The notes: generated by a model not told the origin, from the letters alone. A stretch of 37,807 bases of DNA from Sphingomonadales bacterium (GCA_025352685.1 JANXSN010000006.1:1-37807), one strand, 5' to 3'. Shown: positions 8,584 to 17,310, counted from the stretch's first letter. Made by a program: numbers and translations.

Positions 8584-9357
8584 CTAAAGCTGGCCAGATC
8601 GCGAAATCACATCGGCCTCGATGACACGAGCGGTGTCCGACGGCTGATCAAGCCCGGCGATCCAGTCTGCGATCATCGCCTGGCCGGCGGCAACCGCCTG
8701 CGGGCCCCGCCCCCGATAGTCCCGTTGCATAACATCGACGGCCACGCCTTGCTCTTCGAGGCTCTTAGCGCTTTCCTCGATCCATTCGCCGACGCGCGGA
8801 TCGAGGCCCATCTCGGCATGGAACTGCAGAGCGAGCAGATGGGGTCCACGCCGAAACGCCTGATGGCCATAGACGTCAGTCGAAGCGAGCAATTCGGCGT
8901 TGCGCGGCAAGTCAAATGTATCGCCGTGCCAATGAAGTACCGGCACGTCGTCGAGGTGCGCAACCGGTGAACGGCGCCCTGCGTCTGTCAAGGTGAGCGG
9001 AGCAAAGCCAATCTCTTGTGCGGGCCCCGCATAAACGTTGGCCCCGAGCGCCGCTGCGATGATCTGCGCCCCAAAACAAACGCCCAACGTCGGCAGTCCG
9101 TGCTCGAGTCTTTCGGCAACGCGCTCGATTTCGTGCGGGATCCAGCCGTGTTGAAATCCTTCGTAAACGCCCATCGGACCACCCATGAGAATAACCAGAT
9201 CAGGGGCTAAAAAATCGGCTTGCGCAAAAGCGGGGTCGCAGACGTCGAGGCGATCGAGCTGGTAACCGGCTTGCTCGATGGGCGCGCGGTAGCCCGCCAA
9301 GCCCTCGCGCGGCCCATGACGGACCACGAGCGCCTGCTTTGGAAAACTCCTACTCAT
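8584..9357 (-). CDS. Class I glutamine amidotransferase-like protein
   Basis: Numbered from ATG 9357 the protein has 257 residues. It has the class I glutaminase core: LMGGPMGVYE (about 58-67), the nucleophile elbow GVCFGAQ with C94, and the catalytic pair in QFHAE (H180, E182). This fits the GMP-synthase-like stand-alone GATase group, which hydrolyses glutamine or gamma-glutamyl compounds to release ammonia for a partner enzyme. No synthase partner lies beside it. The frame stays open to 9504, but ATG 9357 places the conserved ALVVRHG strand near the N-terminus and has AGGGA upstream. It is divergent from the serine acetyltransferase, sharing a 133-base intergenic region. Confidence 0.88.
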   Translation of the reverse strand: MSRSFPKQALVVRHGPREGLAGYRAPIEQAGYQLDRLDVCDPAFAQADFLAPDLVILMGGPMGVYEGFQHGWIPHEIERVAERLEHGLPTLGVCFGAQIIAAALGANVYAGPAQEIGFAPLTLTDAGRRSPVAHLDDVPVLHWHGDTFDLPRNAELLASTDVYGHQAFRRGPHLLALQFHAEMGLDPRVGEWIEESAKSLEEQGVAVDVMQRDYRGRGPQAVAAGQAMIADWIAGLDQPSDTARVIEADVISRSGQL

Positions 9358-9490
9358 TTGATAGACTATTTCCCTCTCGTCATTCGATGACCACAAACTT
9401 TGTCTCACGACGCCCACAGATTTCCTGCGTCGCGCAACGCCTCGCCCGCTGGCTAGTTTTTCCAGCTTATACCGAAAGTTCCAGAACACC

Positions 9491-10471
9491 ATGTCCCGTA
9501 ACAAACTCGTCGTTGCCGAGCCTCAGGCCCCTAACCATCTCGACATCGTCTCGGTGATTGCTGGCCTGCGCAGTGCCCGCGAACAATGGCGCACTGCGCA
9601 TCTTCGACATGCTGAGCTTGGCACCCACGGCTTTCCGTCGCGCCGCGCCCTTGACCGGATCGTCGCTTCGCTGGGTGCAGCATTGTTTCCGCTGCGCCTG
9701 GGTCCGCCCGAACTGAACCCGGCGAACGAGGACGCCTTTGTCGAGGCCACGCTCGAGCAGGCCCTTTCGCAACTCGGTGCGCAGGTCCGACTCAACTTGA
9801 TTTATGCCAACCGCGAAACAACACCCGCCGAGACTGAAGCGCAGGTCAACCGGATCATCGCGGCATTTGCTGCCGCCCTCCCGGCCTTGCGGGCGTCGCT
9901 CGACAGCGATGTTCAGGCTGCCTACCTCGGCGACCCCGCCGCGCGAAGTGTCGACGAGGTTTTGCTCTGTTATCCATGCATTATCGCCGTCGTGCATTAT
10001 CGGATCGCTCACGAGCTCTACCGCCTTGGCGCACCCCTTGTCGCGCGGATCATCACCGAAATCGCCAATTCACGCACCGGCATCGACATTCATCCTGGCG
10101 CAACTATTGGCCATAGTTTCTTTATTGACCACGGAACGGGTGTGGTCATCGGCGAGACAGCCGTGATCGGCAACAGGGTCCGACTTTATCAAGCGGTTAC
10201 GCTCGGAGCGAAAAGCTTCCCAAGCGAAGCTGACGGTCGATTAACCAAGGGCATCGCTCGCCATCCGATCGTCGAGGACGATGTCGTGATTTATGCCGGC
10301 GCCACAATTCTGGGGCGCGTGACGATCGGCATGGGATCGGTCATCGGCGGTAATGTCTGGATCACCGACGATGTATCCCCCTTTACGACTGTCAGCCTCA
10401 GCATCGCCGACCTCTCCAGGACCGACAATTCGGATTGTCCCGATGGTCCGCCTGATGGGCGAGCTCGATGA
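9491..10471 (+). CDS. cysE: Serine O-acetyltransferase
   Basis: This 326-residue enzyme makes O-acetylserine from serine and acetyl-CoA, the first step of cysteine synthesis in the cytoplasm. The N-terminal about 150 residues are helical. The C-terminal part is a left-handed beta-helix of hexapeptide repeats, with the serine acetyltransferase signature GIDIHPGATIG, FFIDHGTGVVIGET (catalytic His) and RLYQAVTLGAKSF. It belongs to the longer EpsC/SrpH-like group. The last about 30 residues (after WITDDVSPF) do not look like the usual CysE tail, so the C-terminus may be divergent. No cysK is adjacent. Ribosome-site evidence is weak; ATG 9491 is the first start in frame. Confidence 0.9.
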   Translation: MSRNKLVVAEPQAPNHLDIVSVIAGLRSAREQWRTAHLRHAELGTHGFPSRRALDRIVASLGAALFPLRLGPPELNPANEDAFVEATLEQALSQLGAQVRLNLIYANRETTPAETEAQVNRIIAAFAAALPALRASLDSDVQAAYLGDPAARSVDEVLLCYPCIIAVVHYRIAHELYRLGAPLVARIITEIANSRTGIDIHPGATIGHSFFIDHGTGVVIGETAVIGNRVRLYQAVTLGAKSFPSEADGRLTKGIARHPIVEDDVVIYAGATILGRVTIGMGSVIGGNVWITDDVSPFTTVSLSIADLSRTDNSDCPDGPPDGRAR

Positions 10472-10561
10472 GAACCTTGATCGGCGCGGGACACGACAGT
10501 TCGGTATATCATCTGACCACCTGACGGGAATTTCCGAAACACGCGCGGTGTCTGACGAATG

Positions 10562-10599
10562 GCGATGCGAACAGCAGTATAGACCGCCGTTCGCATCGC
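10562..10599. terminator. Perfect 11-bp hairpin between convergent genes (first of two)
   Basis: GCGATGCGAAC (10562-10572) and GTTCGCATCGC (10589-10599) are exact reverse complements with a 16-base loop. It lies between cysE (rightward) and the repeat protein (leftward), the position of a bidirectional terminator. There is no T-run on either strand. Confidence 0.5.
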
Positions 10600-10617
10600 T
10601 GGATCGAATTTCGCGTG

Positions 10618-10662
10618 CGTCAGCTTGGACTTCAACCCTCAGGCTGATGCCACAAGCTGACG
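10618..10662. terminator. Perfect 10-bp hairpin between convergent genes (second of two)
   Basis: CGTCAGCTTG (10618-10627) and CAAGCTGACG (10653-10662) are exact reverse complements with a 25-base loop. It lies 15 bases from the stop of the leftward repeat protein and 18 bases after the first hairpin. Confidence 0.45.
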
Positions 10663-10676
10663 TCGCACACTCGATG

Positions 10677-11525
10677 TCAGTGCGGGTTCGACGCGTCGAC
10701 CGATGCACTACCGCTCGCATTACCTTGCGCGGATACCGAGCCATTGTTGTGGCTTATCGAACCGTCGGTGGAAGCGCTGTGATTAGCCTTTGGCGCGCGA
10801 TTATCGCGCGTTGCCGAGCCACCACCCGACGCAGTTCCGCTCGACCCCAGAGCTTGGCCGCTACGGCTCACCATGCCGTTGCCCGCAGCGTTGCCATTCG
10901 TCGTCAGCGCGCGGCCACTGCGGCTCACCATGCCCTCACCGGCAGCATTGTCATTCGAGGTCAGCGATCGGCCGTTGCGGGTGGCCATGCCGTTGCCCGC
11001 AGCGTTACCATTCGTCGCCAGCGCGCGGCCACTGCGGCTCACCATGCCCTCACCGGCAGCATTGCCATTGGCCGTCAGGGCTTGGCCACTGCGGCTTATC
11101 ATGCCTTCGCCGGCAGCGTTGCCCTTGTCCGTCAGCGCTTGGCCACTGCGGGTCACCATACCTTGACCGGCGGCGTTGCCATTTGTGGCTAGAGCGCTTT
11201 TGTCGCTGCTGATCAGGCCGTTTGCACTGGTGCCGCCAGCGAGACCCGTACCTTCGTCGCGGGCGCGCTGTTTTTCGGCACGGCGCGCTGTTCGTTCCGC
11301 CTGGCGCGTGGCGTCGCGGGCTCGCTCAGCGGCGGTCGTCGCAGCGCTCGTAGCGTCGACCATCCCGCCAACATTGCCGCCGAGTGAGCCGGCTGCGCCT
11401 CCGAGACCACCGATGCTTCCACCAAGGCCGCCGCCAACGCCGCCTCCGCCGCCCAAAATCTGCGCAGCTGCAGGTGACGTGATGGCCAGCGCCAAGATCG
11501 CAGAGCCAATCAGAAATTTAGTCAT
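10677..11525 (-). CDS. Secreted protein with eight tandem 19-residue repeats, function unknown
   Basis: This 282-residue protein has a signal peptide (about 1-21, ending SPAAA before Q22), a glycine-rich stretch (24-54), an alanine/arginine-rich helical, probably coiled segment (about 60-90), then eight 19-residue repeats at 111-262. The repeat consensus is roughly ALTTNGNAAGEGMVSRSGR; the last two copies are degenerate. It is likely exported to the periplasm or surface. I do not recognise a family with known activity. A GAGGAG ribosome site lies 7 bases before ATG 11525. The gene follows the subtilisin-like protease on the same strand after 77 bases, so the protease and the repeat protein may be co-expressed. 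Confidence 0.8.
   Translation of the reverse strand: MTKFLIGSAILALAITSPAAAQILGGGGGVGGGLGGSIGGLGGAAGSLGGNVGGMVDATSAATTAAERARDATRQAERTARRAEKQRARDEGTGLAGGTSANGLISSDKSALATNGNAAGQGMVTRSGQALTDKGNAAGEGMISRSGQALTANGNAAGEGMVSRSGRALATNGNAAGNGMATRNGRSLTSNDNAAGEGMVSRSGRALTTNGNAAGNGMVSRSGQALGSSGTASGGGSATRDNRAPKANHSASTDGSISHNNGSVSAQGNASGSASVDASNPH
10740..11195 (-). repeat. Eight 57-bp tandem coding repeats
   Basis: Eight in-frame 57-bp units encode 19-residue repeats, boundaries at residues 111, 130, 149, 168, 187, 206, 225 and 244 of the secreted protein. The first six are close copies with NAAG, GM and R-x-G at fixed positions; the last two retain spacing but have lost most key residues. Confidence 0.9.
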
Positions 11526-11602
11526 TGTCGTTCTCCTCGAAACTGCTTCAACATCGCGACAACGGATGTGACGAGGGCTTTAATCCCAACAATTCAAAAG
11601 AA

Positions 11603-12814
11603 TTATTTCAGCGCCATTCTGCACGCCGAGCAAACAAGCCCGCGCCCGTAACGGGCGCCGAGGCGCTCGGCCCCAGCATCCACACTCGCAAGCGCGCTCG
11701 CGCGGTTCGCGAGCGCTTGAACAGGATAGGCGCGTGCAATGACCGCGGCCACCAGCGGCGCGGCAAACGATGTTCCGCGCACCCTCACCGCACCACCAGT
11801 GAGATCCGCCGCAAGAATGTCGGCGCCGGGCGCCGCATAGTCGAGGTGGGTCGCCCGTCCTGCCTCGATCAGGATGCGCTTGCGGCCATCGGTTGCGGTG
11901 ACCGCAATGACCCCCGGGTAGGACGCAGGATAGCTAAGCGGTGACGCCGCTCCATCGTTTCCGACGGCAGCCACAATAATTGTTCCCCGCGCTTGTGCTG
12001 CCGCAACCACGCGTCCCAGCAAAAAATTAGGTGGCCCTGTAAGGCTGATCGTCACCACAGGTACCCGCTCTGCAACCAGCCACCCAAGCGCCTTGACGAT
12101 CGCGGTCGCATTGCCGCCTGCCGGATCGCTGCCGTAGACGTCAGCCGCCAGAACATGCGCACCTGGTGCGGCGCCACGAACGTGATCCGATCCCGAAATC
12201 AGCGAAGCGACCGCCGTCCCGTGTTTGCTTCCGCGCGGCGCGCCACTGGCAAAACCGCGCTGGGTCACCGCCGACCCCAGCACGCCGCCGTCGATCATAC
12301 CAACGCGCAGACCACTACCGGATGAGGGTTGCGAAACATCGCCGGTCGCACCGCTGCCTGAATAGAGCTGGTCGGCAGAAACGTCCTTGGCCCCGAGAGC
12401 CCGCAACAGCCGGATCGCGGCTTTGAGCGCCAACCCCTTGGGGACCGAAAGCCGTGCATAGCCAACACCCAGCGCCTCCTCGCGTTCGATCACTGCAAAC
12501 CCCTTGGTTTCGGCCGCCGTCACGAGCGCGGCATCGGGATCACTGAGGATCACTTCACCGGCGCGCGCCGGAAAACCGTCGGGATCGAGCGCAACCCGCC
12601 CTGGATTTGCGCGAACGAGCGCGGCGATCCGTGAAAGGCGCGCCTCGGCGAGATCGCGCGCGCCACGAGCGGCCGTCTCGACGGCCCCATCGAGCGCGCC
12701 GCCGACCGGGCGTAGGGCGCCCTCGAGGCTGGGTACTGCGGGCAACAGCTGCGCTGCAGCCGCGCTGGCCAACAGGCTCGCAAGCCCTAGCATCAGAAGG
12801 CCGGTGGTTCTCAT
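11603..12814 (-). CDS. Secreted S8-family (subtilisin-like) serine protease
   Basis: A 403-residue protease with a signal peptide (about 1-21, ASAAAAQ). The catalytic triad is visible: Asp175 in MIDGGV, His198 in SKHGTAVASL and Ser349 in RGTSFAAPLVAAVI, with the oxyanion-hole Asn286 in AAVGNDG. The about 150 residues between signal and catalytic domain may act as a propeptide. Two cysteines near the C-terminus (VCSAC) could form a disulfide. It is transcribed divergently from an ECF sigma factor, with a perfect inverted repeat between them, and is followed by the 19-residue-repeat protein. A role in cleaving the anti-sigma factor or processing the repeat protein is possible but is inference. 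Confidence 0.9.
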   Translation of the reverse strand: MRTTGLLMLGLASLLASAAAAQLLPAVPSLEGALRPVGGALDGAVETAARGARDLAEARLSRIAALVRANPGRVALDPDGFPARAGEVILSDPDAALVTAAETKGFAVIEREEALGVGYARLSVPKGLALKAAIRLLRALGAKDVSADQLYSGSGATGDVSQPSSGSGLRVGMIDGGVLGSAVTQRGFASGAPRGSKHGTAVASLISGSDHVRGAAPGAHVLAADVYGSDPAGGNATAIVKALGWLVAERVPVVTISLTGPPNFLLGRVVAAAQARGTIIVAAVGNDGAASPLSYPASYPGVIAVTATDGRKRILIEAGRATHLDYAAPGADILAADLTGGAVRVRGTSFAAPLVAAVIARAYPVQALANRASALASVDAGAERLGARYGRGLVCSACRMALK

Positions 12815-12837
12815 TGAACAAAATATGCCATCATGGG

Positions 12838-12867
12838 GATGAAACGGCCACCCTCGCCCGTTTCATC
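12838..12867. promoter_or_regulatory. Symmetric operator/promoter between protease and sigma factor
   Basis: GATGAAACGG (12838-12847) and CCGTTTCATC (12858-12867) are perfect reverse complements separated by 10 bases. The site lies 24 bases from the protease start and 25 bases from the sigma-factor start. The TGAAAC half-sites resemble ECF -35 elements (GAAC/GAAAC type), so the site may drive both genes from the encoded sigma factor or bind a dimeric repressor. Confidence 0.6.
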
Positions 12868-12891
12868 CATGAACAAGGACTTTTTCACCGC

Positions 12892-13383
12892 GTGTCGTCA
12901 TTTGAGACCGAACTGCTGGCCCTGTTGCCGCGACTGCGCCGCTTTTCGCAGTCGTTGTCGCGCAACGTCGCCGACGCCGACGATCTCTGTCAGGTCGCAT
13001 TGGAAAAGGCCCTCAACGCCCGCGCCTCATGGGTGCCGGGGACACGGATGGATAGCTGGATGTACCGGATCATACGCAATAGTTGGATTGATACAGCCCG
13101 GGCGCGCGTGCGCGCTGCCGAAACCTTTGTCGCCGAAGAGGCGGGCGCCGCTGTTACCGGCGACGACGCCGCAACCGTCGAGGCCGGTGTCGTGCGCAGT
13201 GAGATCGCGGGCGCCATGAACACCCTCCCCGTCGAACAACGTGAGGCCGTCGCTTTGGTTCTGATCGAGGGAATGGCGTATAAAGATGCGGCCGCCGTGC
13301 TCGACATTCCCATGGGGACGTTGACGTCACGTCTCGTGCGCGGGCGACAGGCGTTGATGATGGTTTTGGGAGAAGCGGCATGA
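12892..13383 (+). CDS. ECF-type RNA polymerase sigma factor
   Basis: Starting at GTG 12892 the protein has 163 residues, normal for ECF sigma factors. Region 2 is seen in LPRLRRFSQSLSRN, DADDLCQVALEKAL and RMDSWMYRIIRNSWID (-10 recognition and core binding). Region 4 is seen in LPVEQREAVALVLIEG and AYKDAAAVLDIPMGTLTSRL (helix-turn-helix for the -35). I rejected the longer frame back to 12607 because it runs through the protease signal-peptide region on the other strand. An AAGGA lies about 12 bases before the GTG. Its stop overlaps the anti-sigma start (ATGA), the usual translational coupling. Probably autoregulated through the symmetric site upstream. Confidence 0.9.
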   Translation: MSSFETELLALLPRLRRFSQSLSRNVADADDLCQVALEKALNARASWVPGTRMDSWMYRIIRNSWIDTARARVRAAETFVAEEAGAAVTGDDAATVEAGVVRSEIAGAMNTLPVEQREAVALVLIEGMAYKDAAAVLDIPMGTLTSRLVRGRQALMMVLGEAA

Positions 13384-14069
13384 CGCCGGACGATGAAATG
13401 CTGATGGCCTATGCCGACGGCGAGATCGATGTGCTGGCCGCCAAACGCATCGAACGCGCGATCGCGGCGGACCCGTCCTTGGCCGACAAGATCGCAGCGC
13501 ACCGTGCGCTGCGTGTTCAACTCAGTGCAGCGTTTGCGCCCGTGCTCGACGAGCCCGTCCCGCCCCGTCTTTCGGCCATGATTAGCGCCAACGTCGTAGC
13601 CTTTGCCCCGCAAGCCGTCCGCTCGCTGCCGCCGCGCCGCTGGCTCAGTGGACTGGCAGTCGCCGCTTCGCTCGTGGCCGGGTTGGGGCTCGGCGCTCAG
13701 TGGCAGACGTCGACCAGTCCGGTGTCTGCGACCGCCAGCGGGCTGGTTGCGTCGGGCAATCTGGCTCGTCAGCTCGATACCCAACTGGCCTCAACCGCCG
13801 GCGGCACGCGCATCCTCGCAAGTTTTCGCGATAACGGGGGCCGTTATTGCCGCGTCTTTGCCGCACAGTCGCTCGACGGCATTGCCTGCAAAGGCAGCCA
13901 AGGGTGGCAACTGCGCCAGACGAATTCATCGGCGACACCACAGAATGCTACCTATCGTCAGGCCACCTCGGATGACGCCGCGCTGATGGCGGCTGCGCAG
14001 GAAATGATAAAGGGCGAACCGCTCGACGTTGCCGGAGAAAAGCAGGCGCGCGCAGCAGGGTGGCGATGA
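13380..14069 (+). CDS. Membrane-anchored anti-sigma factor
   Basis: A 229-residue protein whose start overlaps the sigma-factor stop by 4 bases. Residues 1-75 form a helical anti-sigma domain (DEMLMAYADGEID, AKRIERAIAADPSLADKIA) without the HxxxCxxC zinc motif. A single membrane helix lies at about 88-107 (WLSGLAVAASLVAGLGLGAQ), followed by a periplasmic domain with two cysteines, C157 and C170, which could form a redox-sensitive disulfide. It should hold the sigma factor at the membrane until a signal breaks the complex. It resembles RskA/ChrR-like transmembrane regulators seen in sphingomonads. The signal is unknown. Confidence 0.87.
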   Translation: MTPDDEMLMAYADGEIDVLAAKRIERAIAADPSLADKIAAHRALRVQLSAAFAPVLDEPVPPRLSAMISANVVAFAPQAVRSLPPRRWLSGLAVAASLVAGLGLGAQWQTSTSPVSATASGLVASGNLARQLDTQLASTAGGTRILASFRDNGGRYCRVFAAQSLDGIACKGSQGWQLRQTNSSATPQNATYRQATSDDAALMAAAQEMIKGEPLDVAGEKQARAAGWR

Positions 14070-14079
14070 ACCGCCCCGG

Positions 14080-14955
14080 CTAGATCGAGCGACGTCTCGA
14101 TGGATCGACCGCAAGCTGTACAACGCCAAGCACGAACACGGCGACTGCCATACCGACAAGGATATCGATCAGATAATGGGTGCCCTCAACCGGCGTTGCG
14201 GCAAGCATTGCGGTGCCGAGCACGAGAACCGGCCATTTCATCCATCCGACCCGAAACGCGGACCTGAAATAGAGAACAGCAGCGACCGCATGAAAACTCG
14301 GCGCCGAAACAAGGCCGCAAAGCTTGCCCATATTGATGGCCCTGACCGTTTCGAGCCTGAGTTCAGGGATAAGCTGCGGCTGGCAAAGCTGGCTATCGGG
14401 CATGTACGGGATATCGCCGTGCCACAAATAAGCGAGCGGCCCCGCGGCAGGCATGAAGATGAACAGGACGAGCGTCACGACGGCGGCCAGCCAAAACTCC
14501 AGCATAAACCGGTTCGACACGTGCTGCTGATTGGTGACGGCCCAGTAGACCAGGAGCATCACTGGAATCAGGTAGATGCTTCGATAGGCAAGCACGCCGA
14601 CCATCTGTAATGAGGCGTGCGTTGCGACAAACGCATAGAGAGCCACCCAATCGAACCCGAGCAAGCTGTCGATCCGGTGAAGCATTGGATCGTGGAAACC
14701 CGACGTCAGCGCAGCCACGGGATAGCTCGCCATTGCACCGGTCAACGCCAATGCTGCAAAAATGGAAAGAGCCGAGATGGCGGCACGCAACGACGCCTCG
14801 TGTCGCCACGGCAATTTGGCAATCGCCCGCGGCAAGGCCAGCGAGAGCAGCAACAAGGCAGCGATCAGCGCGACCGACGGCGCGTCGATGTGCAACCCCG
14901 ACACCCACAAAAGGATGGCAACGCCCAACGCGCTCAAGACAGCTAGAACCGTCAT
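14080..14955 (-). CDS. PAP2-family membrane phosphatase/phosphotransferase (Aur1/Ipt1-like group)
   Basis: An integral membrane protein with several hydrophobic segments and the PAP2 active-site pattern in its C-terminal half: SAPSFHAVAAVLY (motif with catalytic His) and EGTHYLIDILVG (second His and Asp). This fits the PAP2_3 group that contains inositolphosphotransferases of sphingolipid synthesis; sphingomonads make sphingolipids, but the substrate here is not shown. I start it at ATG 14955 (291 residues), just before the first membrane helix. The frame is open to 15207, and GTG 15120 is an alternative; neither has a good ribosome site. It converges on the anti-sigma gene with 10 bases between stops. 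Confidence 0.85.
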   Translation of the reverse strand: MTVLAVLSALGVAILLWVSGLHIDAPSVALIAALLLLSLALPRAIAKLPWRHEASLRAAISALSIFAALALTGAMASYPVAALTSGFHDPMLHRIDSLLGFDWVALYAFVATHASLQMVGVLAYRSIYLIPVMLLVYWAVTNQQHVSNRFMLEFWLAAVVTLVLFIFMPAAGPLAYLWHGDIPYMPDSQLCQPQLIPELRLETVRAINMGKLCGLVSAPSFHAVAAVLYFRSAFRVGWMKWPVLVLGTAMLAATPVEGTHYLIDILVGMAVAVFVLGVVQLAVDPSRRRSI

Positions 14956-15284
14956 CGGCGAGGGTCCGGCGATTTCCGGTCTCAGTCGACGATACGCATC
15001 CGATGATCCGGCAACGGCAACGCCGTCCGCAGCGATGGCATAGTGCGGATCAAACCAACGAAAAAAGGAGTCGAGCAAGGACAAGGTATCAATGAAATCC
15101 GTTTTGAGTTCGCTCGGCACTAGGGCCGTCGGGCGTTTTGCGCAATATTTCCTGTGGCAATCCGGCGCACCGACAACTCCACTGCTCGCACGACCCGACG
15201 CCCCCAAATACCGGTTTTGCCCAATCAGACATTGCCAGCGGCCGTCGTCGCGATAAGGCGAAACGACTGAACTTTGGAGCGGCC

Positions 15285-16811
15285 ATGTCGAACGTCATCG
15301 AGCAACTTGAAGCCCGCCGCGCAGCCGCGCGCATGGGCGGCGGTCAAAAGCGTATCGACGCGCAGCACAGCAAAGGTCGCTTGACCGCGCGCGAACGGCT
15401 CGACGTTTTGCTCGACGAAGACTCATTCGAAGAACTCGACATGTTCGTTGAACACAATTGCGCTGACTTTGGTATGGCCGACCAGAAGTTTTTAGGTGAC
15501 GGCGTTGTCACAGGATCCGGGACGGTCAACGGTCGTCTTGTCTTCGTCTTCAGTCAGGACTTTACCGTTTTCGGCGGCAGCCTGTCCGAACGCCACGCGC
15601 AAAAGATCTGCAAGGTGATGGACATGGCGATGAAGGTGGGGGCACCCGTCATTGGTCTGAATGACAGCGGCGGTGCGCGCATTCAGGAGGGTGTCGCGTC
15701 TTTGGGCGGCTATGCCGAAGTGTTCCAGCGCAACGTGCTGGCATCGGGCGTGGTGCCGCAATTGAGCCTGATCATGGGACCATGCGCGGGCGGCGCCGTC
15801 TATTCGCCGGCAATGACCGACTTCATCTTCATGGTGAAGGATTCGAGTTACATGTTCGTCACGGGCCCCGACGTTGTGAAGACAGTCACCAATGAGCTGG
15901 TCTCGCAGGAGGAACTCGGGGGCGCTGTGACGCATACCACGAAGTCGGGGGTCGCAGATGTGGCCTTCGACAATGATATCGAAGCGCTGCTCGCGGCGCG
16001 CGACTTCGTGGACTTTCTGCCGGAAAACAACCGCTCGCCGGTACCTGAACGCCCGACTGCGGACGATTGGGACCGGATCGAGCCCAGTCTGGATACAATC
16101 GTACCCGACAGCGCAAATCAGCCTTACGACATGCACGAGGTCATTCGAAAAACGGTCGACGAGGGCGACTTCTTCGAGCTGCAACCGGCGCATGCGGGCA
16201 ACATTCTCATCGGCTTTGCGCGCATTGAGGGACGCACGGTAGGGATCGTTGCCAACCAGCCGATGGTGCTCGCCGGCTGCCTTGATATCAACTCGTCAAA
16301 GAAAGCCGCGCGCTTTGTGCGCTTCTGCGACGCCTTCGAGATCCCGATCGTGACGTTCGTCGACGTGCCCGGTTTCTTGCCCGGCGTCGCGCAGGAGCAT
16401 TCGGGCATCATCAAACACGGCGCCAAGCTATTGTTCGCCTATGCCGAGGCGACCGTGCCCAAGATCACCGTGATCACCCGCAAGGCCTATGGCGGTGCGT
16501 ACGACGTGATGGCGTCGAAGCATTTGCGCGGCGACCTCAACTACGCCTGGCCCACTGCCGAAATTGCCGTGATGGGCGCCAAAGGCGCGGTCGAAATCAT
16601 CTTTCGCGGCAAGACGCCCGAAGAGATCGCCGAGCGCACCGCCGAATACGAAGGCCGCTTTGCCAATCCGTTCGTGGCAGCAAGCAAGGGCTTCATCGAC
16701 GAGGTGATCATGCCGCATTCGACCCGGCGTCGCGTGGCGCTGGGACTGCGCAAGTTGCGCAACAAAAGCCTCGAGAATCCGTGGAAGAAGCATGACAACA
16801 TCCCGCTTTAG
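15285..16811 (+). CDS. pccB: Propionyl-CoA (acyl-CoA) carboxylase beta subunit, carboxyltransferase
   Basis: A 508-residue carboxyltransferase that moves CO2 from biotin to propionyl-CoA to give methylmalonyl-CoA. Family hallmarks are the N-terminal [19 protein letters not shown] (about 31-49), the acyl-CoA oxyanion segment [17 protein letters not shown] and the C-terminal carboxybiotin-binding domain with [20 protein letters not shown] and [15 protein letters not shown]. Length is as expected (about 510). ATG 15285 has GGAG 6 bases upstream; the longer frame to 15138 is non-coding in character. It opens a co-directional cluster with epimerase, crotonase, mutase, bioB and the alpha subunit, which identifies propionyl-CoA as the likely substrate. 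Confidence 0.95.
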   Translation: MSNVIEQLEARRAAARMGGGQKRIDAQHSKGRLTARERLDVLLDEDSFEELDMFVEHNCADFGMADQKFLGDGVVTGSGTVNGRLVFVFSQDFTVFGGSLSERHAQKICKVMDMAMKVGAPVIGLNDSGGARIQEGVASLGGYAEVFQRNVLASGVVPQLSLIMGPCAGGAVYSPAMTDFIFMVKDSSYMFVTGPDVVKTVTNELVSQEELGGAVTHTTKSGVADVAFDNDIEALLAARDFVDFLPENNRSPVPERPTADDWDRIEPSLDTIVPDSANQPYDMHEVIRKTVDEGDFFELQPAHAGNILIGFARIEGRTVGIVANQPMVLAGCLDINSSKKAARFVRFCDAFEIPIVTFVDVPGFLPGVAQEHSGIIKHGAKLLFAYAEATVPKITVITRKAYGGAYDVMASKHLRGDLNYAWPTAEIAVMGAKGAVEIIFRGKTPEEIAERTAEYEGRFANPFVAASKGFIDEVIMPHSTRRRVALGLRKLRNKSLENPWKKHDNIPL

Positions 16812-16820
16812 GACCAAACG

Positions 16821-17237
16821 ATGAACCTCGGCCGCCTCAACCATATCGGTGTCGCCACACCCTCTATTGACACCAGCGTCGCGCATTGGCGCGACGTGAT
16901 GGGTGCGACGCGGATCCACGATCCGTTCGATCTACCCGCGCAGGGCGTTCGCGTGTGTTTCGTCGACACGCCCAACACGCAGATCGAATTGATCGAGCCG
17001 CTCGGTGCTGGCTCGCCGATCCACGGCTTTCTTGCAAAAAATCCGCTCGGCGGACAGCATCATGTCTGTTTTGAAGTACCCGACATCCACGCCGCCAAGG
17101 CAGAGTTCGAAGCCATGGGGAAGAAAATCCTCGGGGAACCGCGGATCGGTGCGCACGGCACGCTCATCTTTTTCGTGCATCCCAAGGATATGGGCGGCAT
17201 GCTGACCGAAATCATGGAAGTGCCGACGGGGCACTGA
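16821..17237 (+). CDS. mce: Methylmalonyl-CoA epimerase
   Basis: A 138-residue VOC-fold enzyme that interconverts (2S)- and (2R)-methylmalonyl-CoA. The metal-binding set expected for this family is visible: H8 (LNHIGVAT), Q54 (NTQIELIEP), H81 (QHHVCFEV) and E130 (LTEIMEV). The start is 9 bases after the carboxylase stop, so the two are co-transcribed. Its product feeds the methylmalonyl-CoA mutase about 1 kb downstream. The length and context leave little doubt. Confidence 0.95.
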   Translation: MNLGRLNHIGVATPSIDTSVAHWRDVMGATRIHDPFDLPAQGVRVCFVDTPNTQIELIEPLGAGSPIHGFLAKNPLGGQHHVCFEVPDIHAAKAEFEAMGKKILGEPRIGAHGTLIFFVHPKDMGGMLTEIMEVPTGH

Positions 17238-17310
17238 GGTGAGCGCAAGGCCTTTATCGACCTTAGCGACCGTATTCAGGGCTCGCCAATGCGGTCACCC
17301 CTTCATTGAA

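Noticed and set aside
10353-11192. A 279-codon plus-strand frame over the repeat protein, itself showing repeats
   Set aside because: Its repeats are only the reverse reading of the 57-bp units. The minus strand has a signal peptide and a GAGGAG ribosome site; this frame has neither.
12607-12891. N-terminal extension of the sigma factor back to 12607
   Set aside because: It runs antisense through the protease signal peptide and through the symmetric operator; GTG 12892 gives normal ECF length.
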